From an uncultured Chthoniobacterales bacterium (GTDB lineage: Bacteria; Verrucomicrobiota; Verrucomicrobiia; Chthoniobacterales; UBA10450): a DNA stretch of 8,236 nucleotides. The position numbers and the translations under genes were made by a program. The stretch lies in assembly GCA_955652155.1 (NCBI GenBank), contig CATPAT010000137.1, forward strand, positions 1 through 8,236, written 5' to 3'. Positions 1 to 5,944 of this stretch are shown here, in pieces (position 1 is the first letter of the stretch; every line of letters begins with the position of its first letter). A model generated the notes under the pieces. That model was not told the origin of the DNA. It ran no database searches and saw only the letters and a program-made list of their open reading frames with translations.

Positions 1-17
1 CAACGACTTTGGTCTTG

Positions 18-113
18 TGTCATGTCGAGCGAAGTCGAGACATCTCTTACTATTTCAGTTTCTCGATATCAGTCAGAACATTTAGAGATTCCTCGGCTCC
101 GCTCGGAATGACA
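18..113. repeat. Imperfect 30-bp inverted repeat pair with 36-bp spacer
   Basis: The left arm (18-47) begins TGTCATGTCGAGCG and ends CATCTCT. The reverse complement of the right arm (84-113) begins TGTCATTCCGAGCG and ends AATCTCT. The two arms match at 24 of 30 positions without gaps, and the spacer is AT-rich. The arrangement resembles a non-autonomous intergenic repeat (MITE- or REP-like) with terminal inverted repeats, lying downstream of the PHP gene. No coding sequence fits here. Whether it is dispersed in the genome cannot be told from this window. Confidence 0.65.
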
Positions 114-158
114 AACATTTGCAGGCTAGAACCTCTCATTGCTCCCCCCTCACCTTCC

Positions 159-171
159 GCCTTCGTAAGGC
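159..171. repeat. Small hairpin GCCTT-CGT-AAGGC
   Basis: A 5-bp perfect stem with a 3-nt loop lies in the gene-free 1-230 region. The flank after it (TGACAAGCATT, 178-188) resembles the flank after the right arm of the 18-113 repeat (TGACAAACATT, 109-119). It may be a decayed relative of the same repeat family, but the stem alone is too short to be sure. Confidence 0.3.
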
Positions 172-189
172 TCCGGCGTGACAAGCATT

Positions 190-211
190 CCTCTCCCGAG
201 CAAGGGAGAGG
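190..211. terminator. Hairpin CCTCTCCC-N6-GGGAGAGG, possible 3' end of the PHP gene
   Basis: A perfect 8-bp stem with a 6-nt loop (GAGCAA) lies about 20 nt beyond the stop codon of the minus-strand PHP gene. The position suits transcription termination or 3'-end protection. No run of T follows the stem on the minus strand, so it is not a textbook intrinsic terminator. It could equally be part of the repeat cluster in 1-230. Confidence 0.4.
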
Positions 212-230
212 CAGAAGACGGGCCTCGGCG

Positions 231-1013
231 CTACAGCTTTCGCACCTCACGTTTATGCTTGTCGTAAACACAAACTTCGCGCACTCCCAAGATCGACATC
301 TTCCCGGTCAAGCGGTCGAAATTTTCGGCGAGCTGCACATGCGAATGCGCGTCGGACGCAGTTGTAAACGAAATCTCTTTTTCAATCGCGAGCTTGATGA
401 TGCGGTCGCTCGGATAAAGCTCGTCAACAGGTTTGCGCCAGCCGGCGGTGGAAAGTTCGATGGCGAGATCGCGCGAGCGAATGAAATCGAGAGTCTCGTT
501 GATGATCGATCGAACGTCGCCGCAAGGCCGGTGTCCGTGAATCTTGATTAGATCAAGATGCGATAAGCAATCGACCAGACCTGTCGCTGCGATGTCGCGC
601 ACCCGATGAAAGTAGTCCTCATAAATCTCGTCGATGCTCCGCCCGACAAACTGTCCCGCGCCGTCGGGCACGCTATCGAACATTTGGGTCGGGTCATCGA
701 GGTAGTGGACCGAGCCGAGCACGAAATCGAGTTTGTCCCAATTCTTTTCGACCCATTTTCGTCCGGCACCCGAAGTTTGCGGATCGTTATCGAGCTCGAT
801 GCCGGCACGGATTTTCAGATCGGGATTTGCGGCGCGCAATTTATCGATTTCACCGAAATCGATTCCAGCATGGAAACGATCGTGATCGGTAAACGCAATA
901 TCGTTCAAACCGCCCGCGCGCGCGCTGTCGATCCACGGCTGCAAGAGTTCTCGCGAATACGGTTGAACGCGATGTCCTTGCGGATGGGAATGGTAATCGC
1001 TGAAAAGTTTCAT
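231..1013 (-). CDS. PHP-domain phosphoesterase (histidinol-phosphatase HisJ/HisK-like)
   Basis: This 260-residue protein carries the metal-binding motifs of the PHP (polymerase and histidinol phosphatase) superfamily in order: DYHSH (H8, H10), FTDHD (H44), GIELD (E73), GSVHYLD (H103), LSHLD (H152) and SDAHS (D221, H223). PHP enzymes hold two or three metal ions and hydrolyse phosphate esters; this length and the GSVHY motif are typical of HisJ-type histidinol-phosphate phosphatases. That reaction, histidinol phosphate to histidinol, is the penultimate stage of histidine synthesis. No other his gene lies nearby, so the substrate is uncertain and another phosphoester is possible. The protein is cytoplasmic with no signal peptide. 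The start is an ATG without a clear Shine-Dalgarno site. The upstream minus-strand gene is 127 bp away, so co-transcription is possible but not evident. Confidence 0.88.
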   Translation of the reverse strand: MKLFSDYHSHPQGHRVQPYSRELLQPWIDSARAGGLNDIAFTDHDRFHAGIDFGEIDKLRAANPDLKIRAGIELDNDPQTSGAGRKWVEKNWDKLDFVLGSVHYLDDPTQMFDSVPDGAGQFVGRSIDEIYEDYFHRVRDIAATGLVDCLSHLDLIKIHGHRPCGDVRSIINETLDFIRSRDLAIELSTAGWRKPVDELYPSDRIIKLAIEKEISFTTASDAHSHVQLAENFDRLTGKMSILGVREVCVYDKHKREVRKL

Positions 1014-1140
1014 GGTGGATCGGCCGCTCCGCGGGCGATGCTAACGCTACTCGGCTTCGCCGACATTTATAACATCGAGCTCGCCACGGGACGAGTCCGT
1101 CCGTCGGCGGACAAGGGACTGCTCGATCCACCTTTTCCAC

Positions 1141-1728
1141 CTATGGTTCGGTCAGGAATTTCTGCCGGATGTGAAGCTCGGGATATTTCGGAAAAAAAAC
1201 GTCGGCGGTAAAGACTCGGCCCGTGGTCAGATCGCGGGTCGCGATGTTTTCCTTGTATTCGACGTGCTCCCCCGGATTGATGAGAATGGTCCCGGGCTTG
1301 TCCTTAATTGCGTGGTTCTCAGACCATTTGGTCAGGACGGCGTCGGCGGCATTGAGCAATTGAATCTCAATTCGCTGATCAGTCGGGAAATCGAGTGGGA
1401 TCATGTGGTTGCCCTTGTTGGTCACGGTCACTTTGACTTCCATTTGTCGAACCTCCGAGAGCCGCACTGGCTGGGGTGAGACTTGGAGGTCGAGAATCAA
1501 TCCGCGCAGTTTGCGATCGTTGTATTTGGGCAGCACTTCGGACGAGGATAACGGATGCAAGATGCGGCCGAAGAGGCCTCGCTTCTTCAGAGTTGTCGTT
1601 GTAATCGGTGTCGGCGTCGGAACCGGGGTCGTCGCTACCGACGGTCTTGTTTCCGGCGCGGTTTCCTGCGCCGGCAGACCAGCGGCCAAGGCGAGCAGGA
1701 TCGAAAAAATGATGGCGAGACGAATCAT
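1141..1728 (-). CDS. Exported protein with BsuPI-like beta-sandwich domain
   Basis: The 195-residue product starts with a hydrophobic signal sequence (residues about 2-19, likely cut near LPAQ). A Pro/Thr-rich linker follows (about 21-45), then a basic stretch (KKRGLFGR), then a beta-rich domain (about 76-195). Within the domain, EVKVTVTNKG, FPTDQ (114-118), the TKWS segment around W135 and PGEHVEY (152-158) follow the order seen in the BsuPI family of intracellular proteinase inhibitors (Ig-like fold). The resemblance is at motif level, so inhibitor activity is not established and a general periplasmic binding domain is equally possible. I chose the ATG at 1728; the frame extends 5 codons further to a GTG at 1743, but the ATG gives the more normal signal peptide. 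The gene is divergent from the one at 1769, with only 40 bp between the two start codons. Confidence 0.7.
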   Translation of the reverse strand: MIRLAIIFSILLALAAGLPAQETAPETRPSVATTPVPTPTPITTTTLKKRGLFGRILHPLSSSEVLPKYNDRKLRGLILDLQVSPQPVRLSEVRQMEVKVTVTNKGNHMIPLDFPTDQRIEIQLLNAADAVLTKWSENHAIKDKPGTILINPGEHVEYKENIATRDLTTGRVFTADVFFPKYPELHIRQKFLTEP

Positions 1729-1756
1729 CGACGGGTTAAACACGAAAAGGTAGCGT

Positions 1757-1762
1757 TATCAA
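1757..1762 (+). promoter_or_regulatory. Weak -10-like element before the 1769 gene
   Basis: TATCAA matches 4 of 6 bases of the sigma70 -10 consensus and ends 6 nt before the ATG at 1769. This is the same spacing as the stronger promoter at 5348-5375. The candidate -35 (GTTAAA, 1735-1740, spacer 16) is poor. It is plausible only because the divergent gene leaves just 40 bp for regulation. Confidence 0.25.
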
Positions 1763-1768
1763 TCGATC

Positions 1769-2236
1769 ATGAAATCCATTTTCGCGAGTCTGATTCTGGC
1801 ACTTTTCGCCGTTTCCGTCGCGGGTAAAGAGCAACATTGTATATTTCGCGTCCACGCGGAAGCGAACCCAAACGATACCCCCGTCTTTTCCAGCTCCGTT
1901 CGGGCATTGATTTCCGGAAAACAGGTCGCAATCGAGCGCATGCCGCGCTTATCCGAACGCGATGTGGTCGCCTTTTATCCATACTCGGCTGGCGATGGAA
2001 AATACGGCGCGCTTTTTGAACTGGATGAACACGGCCGTCTCGCGCTCGACGCGCTCAGCATCGAGCGACGTGGCAGTTTGCTTTTTGTCCTGATCAATGG
2101 CCGCTCGATCACGGAATTGCAGATCGACCGCCGCGTTTCCGACGGGCGGATTTATATCGCGTCCGGACTGACCAAAGCCGACATCGAGTTGATGAAAAAG
2201 GACTGGCGGCTGATCGGACAAAAACGAAAGCGCTAG
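1769..2236 (+). CDS. Small exported protein resembling the SecD/SecDF P1 head domain
   Basis: The protein has 155 residues. Residues 1-19 form a signal peptide (lysine, hydrophobic core, AVSVAG), so it is exported. Residues about 77-145 read like the periplasmic P1 head of SecD: a phenylalanine-containing strand ending in a small acidic turn (ALFELDEHGR), then LLFVLINGRSI, then a DGRIYIASGLT stretch, then a short helix (KADIELMKKDW). In SecD the matching elements are the 'lAIvLDGkv' strand, the 'GGra.I.G.ft' turn and the 'eeA' helix. No SecD transmembrane segments are present, so it is not a translocase subunit; I infer a free-standing use of the fold in the periplasm. The C-terminus is strongly basic (QKRKR). 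The M23 peptidase gene starts 5 bp after its stop, so the two are probably co-transcribed. The fold assignment is tentative and the function unknown. Confidence 0.72.
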   Translation: MKSIFASLILALFAVSVAGKEQHCIFRVHAEANPNDTPVFSSSVRALISGKQVAIERMPRLSERDVVAFYPYSAGDGKYGALFELDEHGRLALDALSIERRGSLLFVLINGRSITELQIDRRVSDGRIYIASGLTKADIELMKKDWRLIGQKRKR

Positions 2237-2241
2237 TTCTG

Positions 2242-3279
2242 ATGCGTTCATTATTAGTCATCCTGATCGTGGTCTGCTCGTTTCAAGTGATGGCTGTGGC
2301 GCAAACCGAAACGGAGACTGTCGATCTGGCATTGCCGACCGACAATGACGCGATTTTTCACGGTGGCGGGCCGGACTTCTATCAATATGTCGAGCGCGAT
2401 TACGGCGGTGTAAAATCGACGCCGTGGGAAGGTGGCCAATACGGTTTCGTGCGCGATCCGGAGCAGACGCGCGCCGGCGTTGTTTACACCCGCTTTCATG
2501 AAGGCATCGACATTCGTTGCCTGCATCGCGATGAGCGCGGCGAACCGTTGGACGAAGTGCGCGCCATCGCCGATGGCAAAGTGGCCTACACGAATTCGGT
2601 TCCCGGTTACTCAAACTACGGGAAGTACATTGTGATCGAACATCGTTGGGGCGCCTCGCCTTATTTCAGTCTCTATGGGCATCTCAGTAAAATTGATGTC
2701 CGAACCGGAGACGCGGTGCATCGCGGGCAGCAGATCGCAGTGATGGGTTACACCGGAACGGGAATCAATCGCGAGCGCGCGCATTTGCACTTGGAGTTGA
2801 ACCTGATGCTCAACCACAACTTCCAGGAATGGTACAATTCGTTCCTCCACGAAAACGATCCGAACCACCACGGCATTTACAACGGGATCAATCTGGTGGG
2901 GCTCAACATTGCGCGGCTCTACTTGGAGTTGCGCGAAAATCCATCGCTCACAATTCCGCAATTTCTCGGCGAAGAAAAAATGTTTTATAAAGTAGCGCTG
3001 CAGAAATCGCGTCACTTCGAACTTCCAAAACTTTACCCCTGGCTGGTAAGCGGAACCGCGGAGGCGCGATCCTGGACCGTTAGCTTTGCGCGGAGCGGGT
3101 TGCCGCTCAAAATCGAGCCGAGCGAGCTGAAGGTGAAACAGCCGGAGATTGTTTATGTGAAACCAAGCTCGCTTAATGCGTCTTACCTAACGGATGGCAT
3201 CGCTACCGGGCCGACGACTCAGGCGCATCTCACCGAACATGGAAAACAGTTGATGCAGCTGCTGATTTTCCCTGATTGA
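2242..3279 (+). CDS. M23-family (LytM-type) zinc metallopeptidase, exported
   Basis: The 345-residue protein begins with a clear signal peptide (MRSLLVILIVVCSF, cut near AVAQ), placing it in the periplasm. Residues about 80-200 form a peptidase M23 domain: the zinc ligands H86 and D90 in HEGID, the YGHLS motif with H147, and HLHLE with H181 and H183. By analogy with LytM, H86, D90 and H183 bind zinc, and H147 and H181 are catalytic. All are present, so the enzyme should be active, cutting peptide cross-links in peptidoglycan. Residues 220-345 form a C-terminal region I do not recognise, possibly a substrate or partner domain. The domain begins after about 60 residues of unrecognised sequence rather than a coiled coil, unlike EnvC. 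It follows the SecD-head-like gene by 5 bp and converges on mogA. Confidence 0.9.
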   Translation: MRSLLVILIVVCSFQVMAVAQTETETVDLALPTDNDAIFHGGGPDFYQYVERDYGGVKSTPWEGGQYGFVRDPEQTRAGVVYTRFHEGIDIRCLHRDERGEPLDEVRAIADGKVAYTNSVPGYSNYGKYIVIEHRWGASPYFSLYGHLSKIDVRTGDAVHRGQQIAVMGYTGTGINRERAHLHLELNLMLNHNFQEWYNSFLHENDPNHHGIYNGINLVGLNIARLYLELRENPSLTIPQFLGEEKMFYKVALQKSRHFELPKLYPWLVSGTAEARSWTVSFARSGLPLKIEPSELKVKQPEIVYVKPSSLNASYLTDGIATGPTTQAHLTEHGKQLMQLLIFPD

Positions 3280-3290
3280 AAGATCGATAT

Positions 3291-3362
3291 GGTGGGGACA
3301 GCGCGCTGCGCGGTCCGCAAAGGCCACTCCGGCTCGGAGCGCCGCAGGGCGGCGTCCCTACC
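3291..3362. repeat. 72-bp REP-like element: two hairpins with imperfect terminal inverted repeats
   Basis: The left end reads GGTGGGGACAGCGCGCTGCG; the reverse complement of the right end reads GGTAGGGACGCCGCCCTGCG, so the ends form an imperfect inverted repeat. Each half also folds alone. The left hairpin is GGAC-A-GCGC-GCT-GCGC-G-GTCC. The right hairpin is GGA-G-CGCC, a 7-nt loop, then GGCG-TCC. The element lies between the convergent M23 and mogA genes, and its last base is the last base of the mogA stop codon. The layout fits a bacterial REP/BIME-type palindromic repeat and could act as a bidirectional terminator or 3' mRNA stabiliser. No RAYT transposase is in the window. Confidence 0.65.
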
Positions 3363-3844
3363 TAGCACGAACTCGGCTGGCGCTGCGCGACCGCGACGCC
3401 ATGCGGAATTGCGCCGGAAACAAATCCTAAACATTCGACTGCACCGCTGGGTTTGCCTGGAAGTGCAATCACGAGCGAATCGTCTACCACAGCCGCGAGA
3501 TTGCGCGAGATAATCGCGTTCGGCGTAATCTTCATCGATTCGGCACGCATCACTTCACCGAAGCCCGGGAGTTCCACCCGCATGATTGCGCGAATCGCTT
3601 CCGGCGTGACGTCGCGCGGTCCAATTCCGGTGCCGCCCGTCGTCAGAATCAACCCGCAACCCTGTTTCGAAAAGGAACGGATTGTTTCCTGAATTCGCGC
3701 GGCGTCATCCGGGATCACTGCTTCAGACAAGACCTGCCAGCCGTTCTTTTGCGCAACTTCCTTGAGCGCGGGTCCGCCGAGATCTTTGTAATCCCCAGCG
3801 CTGGCCCGGTCCGAAATGGTGATAATCCCGATAACGATCTGCAT
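3362..3844 (-). CDS. mogA: Molybdopterin adenylyltransferase (MogA/MoaB family)
   Basis: The 160-residue cytoplasmic protein is full length for the MogA/MoaB family. It shows the N-terminal strand ending in SDR (11-13), the molybdopterin-binding loop TTGGTG (68-73) followed by PRD (D78) and TPEA, and the LPGKPSGA segment (128-135). MogA transfers AMP from ATP to molybdopterin, preparing it for molybdate insertion by MoeA. Its ATG overlaps the moaC stop by one base (TAATG), indicating translational coupling in the moaA-moaC-mogA operon. Families MogA and MoaB are hard to separate by eye, so the symbol is the likely one. The stop codon touches the REP-like element at 3291-3362, so the last few residues (QRQPSSC) may have been altered when that element arrived. 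Confidence 0.9.
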   Translation of the reverse strand: MQIVIGIITISDRASAGDYKDLGGPALKEVAQKNGWQVLSEAVIPDDAARIQETIRSFSKQGCGLILTTGGTGIGPRDVTPEAIRAIMRVELPGFGEVMRAESMKITPNAIISRNLAAVVDDSLVIALPGKPSGAVECLGFVSGAIPHGVAVAQRQPSSC

Positions 3845-4290
3845 TAAACTTTTGTTTTCCTAATTAATCGGATGTCTGCGATCTGCATCTTCTTATCGAC
3901 AGCTTTGCACATATCGTAAATGGTGAGCAACGCGATGGAGACGCCGGTGAGCGCTTCCATCTCGACGCCAGTTTGGGCAACCGTGCGCGCGGTGCACGTG
4001 ATCTCGGCGCCGTCACGCGCCCCAACGATGTCGATCTTCACAACGCTTAACGGCAGCGTGTGGCAAAGCGGAATGAGGTTTGCAGTCTGTTTCGCCGCTT
4101 GAATTCCCGCGAGGCGCGCAGTCGCGAAAACGTTTCCTTTTGCGATCCGATCTTTTGAGATCAGATCGAGCGTCTTGCGCTGGAGTTTGATCTTTCCTTT
4201 CGCGATGGCGGTACGAGTGCTCATCGGTTTCGCTGAGACATCAACCATTTGGGCGCGGCCGTCGCCGCCGATGTGAGACAGCCGATCCAT
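3844..4290 (-). CDS. moaC: Cyclic pyranopterin monophosphate synthase MoaC
   Basis: The 148-residue product is close to the usual length of MoaC. It rearranges the 3',8-cyclo-GTP product of MoaA into cyclic pyranopterin monophosphate, the first stable intermediate of molybdenum cofactor synthesis. Conserved blocks are visible: MVDVSAKP (15-22), AKGNVFATARLAGI with K51, NLIPLCHTLPL with H77, GVEMEALTGVS with E110 and E112, and TIYDMCKA with D126 and K129. These match the catalytic lysines, histidine, aspartate and glutamates of the family, so the enzyme looks intact. It forms hexamers in known cases. The gene begins 3 bp after the moaA stop and overlaps mogA by one base. Confidence 0.96.
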   Translation of the reverse strand: MDRLSHIGGDGRAQMVDVSAKPMSTRTAIAKGKIKLQRKTLDLISKDRIAKGNVFATARLAGIQAAKQTANLIPLCHTLPLSVVKIDIVGARDGAEITCTARTVAQTGVEMEALTGVSIALLTIYDMCKAVDKKMQIADIRLIRKTKV

Positions 4291-4293
4291 CGC

Positions 4294-5295
4294 TCAGCCG
4301 CCGATGGCGATCATCTTGCGGTCCGGCTGATAATTATTCCGGAAATCGTGCTGCTCCGGCTTGCGGTCGACCACATCGATGAAAAACCGGCGCAATTCCT
4401 CATCGCTTGCGCCCGCGCGGAGTGGTTTCATGATGTCGAACTCGAGATAACTGCCGAGACACGGCCGCAATTTGCCGTCGCACGTAAGGCGAAGCTTGTT
4501 GCAGCTTTCGCAGAAGTGAAGGTTCGTCATCGCCCCGATGAATCCGATCCGTTGTTCGCGACCGGGGATTTGGTAATAAGTGGCCGGGCCATTTGTTCGG
4601 AATGACGTCTCGGGAATCAAATCGCCGAAGCGTTTCTCGATCGTCCGCTTTGCTTCGGCGATCGGAAGGAAATTTTCGTCGCTCAACACCTCGGTGGTGC
4701 TGACCGGCATCATCTCGATGAAGCGAAGGATCAGATTGCGGACAGCCGCGAATTCAATCAGCGGAACCAATTGGTCGTCGTTACGACCGCGCATCAGAAC
4801 CGTGTTCAGTTTGATTTGGTCGAATCCGGCCGCGATGGCCGCTTCGATCCCCTCCAAAACCTGCGCGTGGAAATCACGGCCGGTAATCTGCGAGTAAAGA
4901 TGTCGATCTAACGTGTCGAGCGAGACGTTGATCGATTGCGCGCCTGCGCTGCGCAGTGCTGCCGCCATTGTTTGTCCTGGCGCAATTTCACGCGCGAGCA
5001 AGGTCCCGTTCGTTGAAATCCCGAGGCTGGTGATTGCAGAGATTTTTGGAATTTCCCGAACGAAATCGACAACATTGCGGCGAGTGAGCGGTTCGCCGCC
5101 GGTGACGCGTACTTTTGTTACGCCCAACTCGGAAGCGATCCGGATAAGACGCAAGGTTTCTTCGTAACTGAGAACCTCCTCACGTGGCAGCCACTCCTGG
5201 AGCTCGCGCGGCATGCAATAGTTGCAACGTTCGTTACAACGATCGGTAATCGAAACGCGCAGGTAGGAGATGCGATGGCCGTAACGATCTTCCAT
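4294..5295 (-). CDS. moaA: GTP 3',8-cyclase MoaA (radical SAM)
   Basis: From the chosen ATG this is a 333-residue protein, the usual MoaA length. It carries the radical SAM cluster motif CNERCNYC (CX3CX2C, residues 20, 24 and 27), the SAM-binding GGEPL motif (66-70), and the second, GTP-binding iron-sulphur cluster motif CX2CX13C near the C-terminus (C262, C265, C279, in FCESCNKLRL and RPCLG). It ends in the double glycine (IGG) that MoaA needs to activate SAM chemistry. It cyclises GTP to 3',8-cyclo-GTP for MoaC. The frame also opens at a TTG (5334, 13 residues longer), but MEDRYGHRISYLRVSITDRC is the typical MoaA N-terminus, so I favour the ATG at 5295. It heads the moaA-moaC-mogA operon; moaD, moaE and moeA must lie elsewhere. 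Confidence 0.95.
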   Translation of the reverse strand: MEDRYGHRISYLRVSITDRCNERCNYCMPRELQEWLPREEVLSYEETLRLIRIASELGVTKVRVTGGEPLTRRNVVDFVREIPKISAITSLGISTNGTLLAREIAPGQTMAAALRSAGAQSINVSLDTLDRHLYSQITGRDFHAQVLEGIEAAIAAGFDQIKLNTVLMRGRNDDQLVPLIEFAAVRNLILRFIEMMPVSTTEVLSDENFLPIAEAKRTIEKRFGDLIPETSFRTNGPATYYQIPGREQRIGFIGAMTNLHFCESCNKLRLTCDGKLRPCLGSYLEFDIMKPLRAGASDEELRRFFIDVVDRKPEQHDFRNNYQPDRKMIAIGG

Positions 5296-5305
5296 GTGCG
5301 ACGCA

Positions 5306-5334
5306 ACGTTACGGTTTTCCGGGTGCTGAATCAA
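5306..5334 (-). promoter_or_regulatory. Weak candidate promoter for the moa operon
   Basis: Read on the minus strand, TTGATT (5334-5329), a 17-nt spacer and TAACGT (5311-5306) give 4 of 6 and 3 of 6 consensus matches. The predicted start would lie a few bases before the ATG at 5295, giving a very short leader. If real, the TTG that opens the longer moaA frame is part of a -35 box and not a start codon. The -10 is weak, so this is only a candidate. Confidence 0.25.
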
Positions 5335-5347
5335 GAAGCTGGGTTAA

Positions 5348-5375
5348 TTGACTGACTATGTCGCAGCTGTATCAT
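5348..5375 (+). promoter_or_regulatory. Sigma70-type promoter giving a leaderless transcript
   Basis: TTGACT (5348-5353, 5 of 6 to the -35 consensus), a 16-nt spacer, and TATCAT (5370-5375, 5 of 6 to the -10 consensus) lie just upstream of the lipoprotein gene. The ATG at 5381 starts 6 bases after the -10, where transcription normally begins, with only TTTTT between. The mRNA would therefore be leaderless. No Shine-Dalgarno sequence exists. The promoter also occupies the TTG at 5348 that would open a longer frame, which supports the start at 5381. Confidence 0.65.
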
Positions 5376-5380
5376 TTTTT

Positions 5381-5893
5381 ATGAAAACAATTTCCAAGAC
5401 GCGGTTGTTAGGTGTGGCCGCCGTCGGGCTGTGCCTGACAAGTTGCGAGACGCTGGAGAACCGGATTTCCGAGCACCCCGATATTTTCAATTCTCTTTCG
5501 CCACGCGACCAGGCGTTGGTGCGCCAGGGACAGATCCGCTCCGGCATGTCGACGAATGCGGTCTGGCTCGCCTGGGGTTCGCCCGAGCAAAAGACCGTCG
5601 GCGAAATGCGCGGCCATCCTAGCGAGACCTGGATTTACGTGGAAAATCGATACGCGCCGTATGGCTCTGCTTACTATCCGTACTACGGCTACGGTCCGGG
5701 ATTTTATGGCGGTTTTGGATTTCATCATGGCTTTATCCACCACGGACGTAACTTTGCCTTCTTCGGCGATCCGTTCTACGACCCGTTTTACTACTCTTAC
5801 ATTCCGCCGACGATTTCGATCCCGTACAAGACGGTCACGTTTTCGAACGGACGCGTGATGTCGTTCCAGCATTTGGTGCCTCCTTACCGGTAA
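5381..5893 (+). CDS. BamE/SmpA-like lipoprotein with a Tyr/Gly/Phe-rich segment
   Basis: The 170-residue protein starts with a lipoprotein signal peptide whose lipobox is LTSC (acylated C22), so it should be anchored in a membrane, probably the outer one. Residues about 50-90 (QIRSGMSTNAVWLAWGSPEQ, then TWIYVENR) and 151-163 (TVTFSNGRVMSFQ) follow the BamE/SmpA-OmlA pattern: 'I..GMs...V...lG.P', a 'W.Y' strand and a final 'vtF.nG.V' strand. Between them lies an insertion (about 91-146) rich in Tyr, Gly, Phe and His, absent from E. coli BamE. Function as a true BAM complex subunit is unproven; many bacteria carry several BamE-fold lipoproteins. I chose the ATG at 5381 over the TTG at 5348 because it gives a normal signal peptide and sits at the end of a good promoter. 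Confidence 0.78.
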   Translation: MKTISKTRLLGVAAVGLCLTSCETLENRISEHPDIFNSLSPRDQALVRQGQIRSGMSTNAVWLAWGSPEQKTVGEMRGHPSETWIYVENRYAPYGSAYYPYYGYGPGFYGGFGFHHGFIHHGRNFAFFGDPFYDPFYYSYIPPTISIPYKTVTFSNGRVMSFQHLVPPYR

Positions 5894-5944
5894 TCGAAAA
5901 TTCTGATCGCGCCGGGCCGCGCGACGCGCCAGTTTACTGCGACC

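Noticed and set aside
9..551. A 180-codon plus-strand open frame across the left repeat region and the end of the PHP gene
   Set aside because: It runs through the inverted repeats and then antisense to the PHP gene. The translation is low quality and no family is recognisable.
1091..1123. Hammerhead-like string (GGACGAGTCCGTCC) in the gap between the PHP and BsuPI-like genes
   Set aside because: The conserved CTGATGA and GAAA core elements are missing, so only a short self-complementary stretch remains.
606..1211. A 201-codon plus-strand open frame across the PHP gene
   Set aside because: It lies opposite a gene with all PHP metal-binding motifs, and its translation shows no recognisable domain. 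It is a shadow frame of a GC-rich gene.
5296..5334. TTG-initiated 13-residue N-terminal extension of MoaA
   Set aside because: The extension (MIQHPENRNVASH) lacks family conservation, and the internal ATG gives the standard MoaA start and length.
5408..5872. A 154-codon minus-strand open frame opposite the BamE-like lipoprotein
   Set aside because: The plus strand has a promoter, lipobox and family motifs; the antisense frame is basic and featureless.
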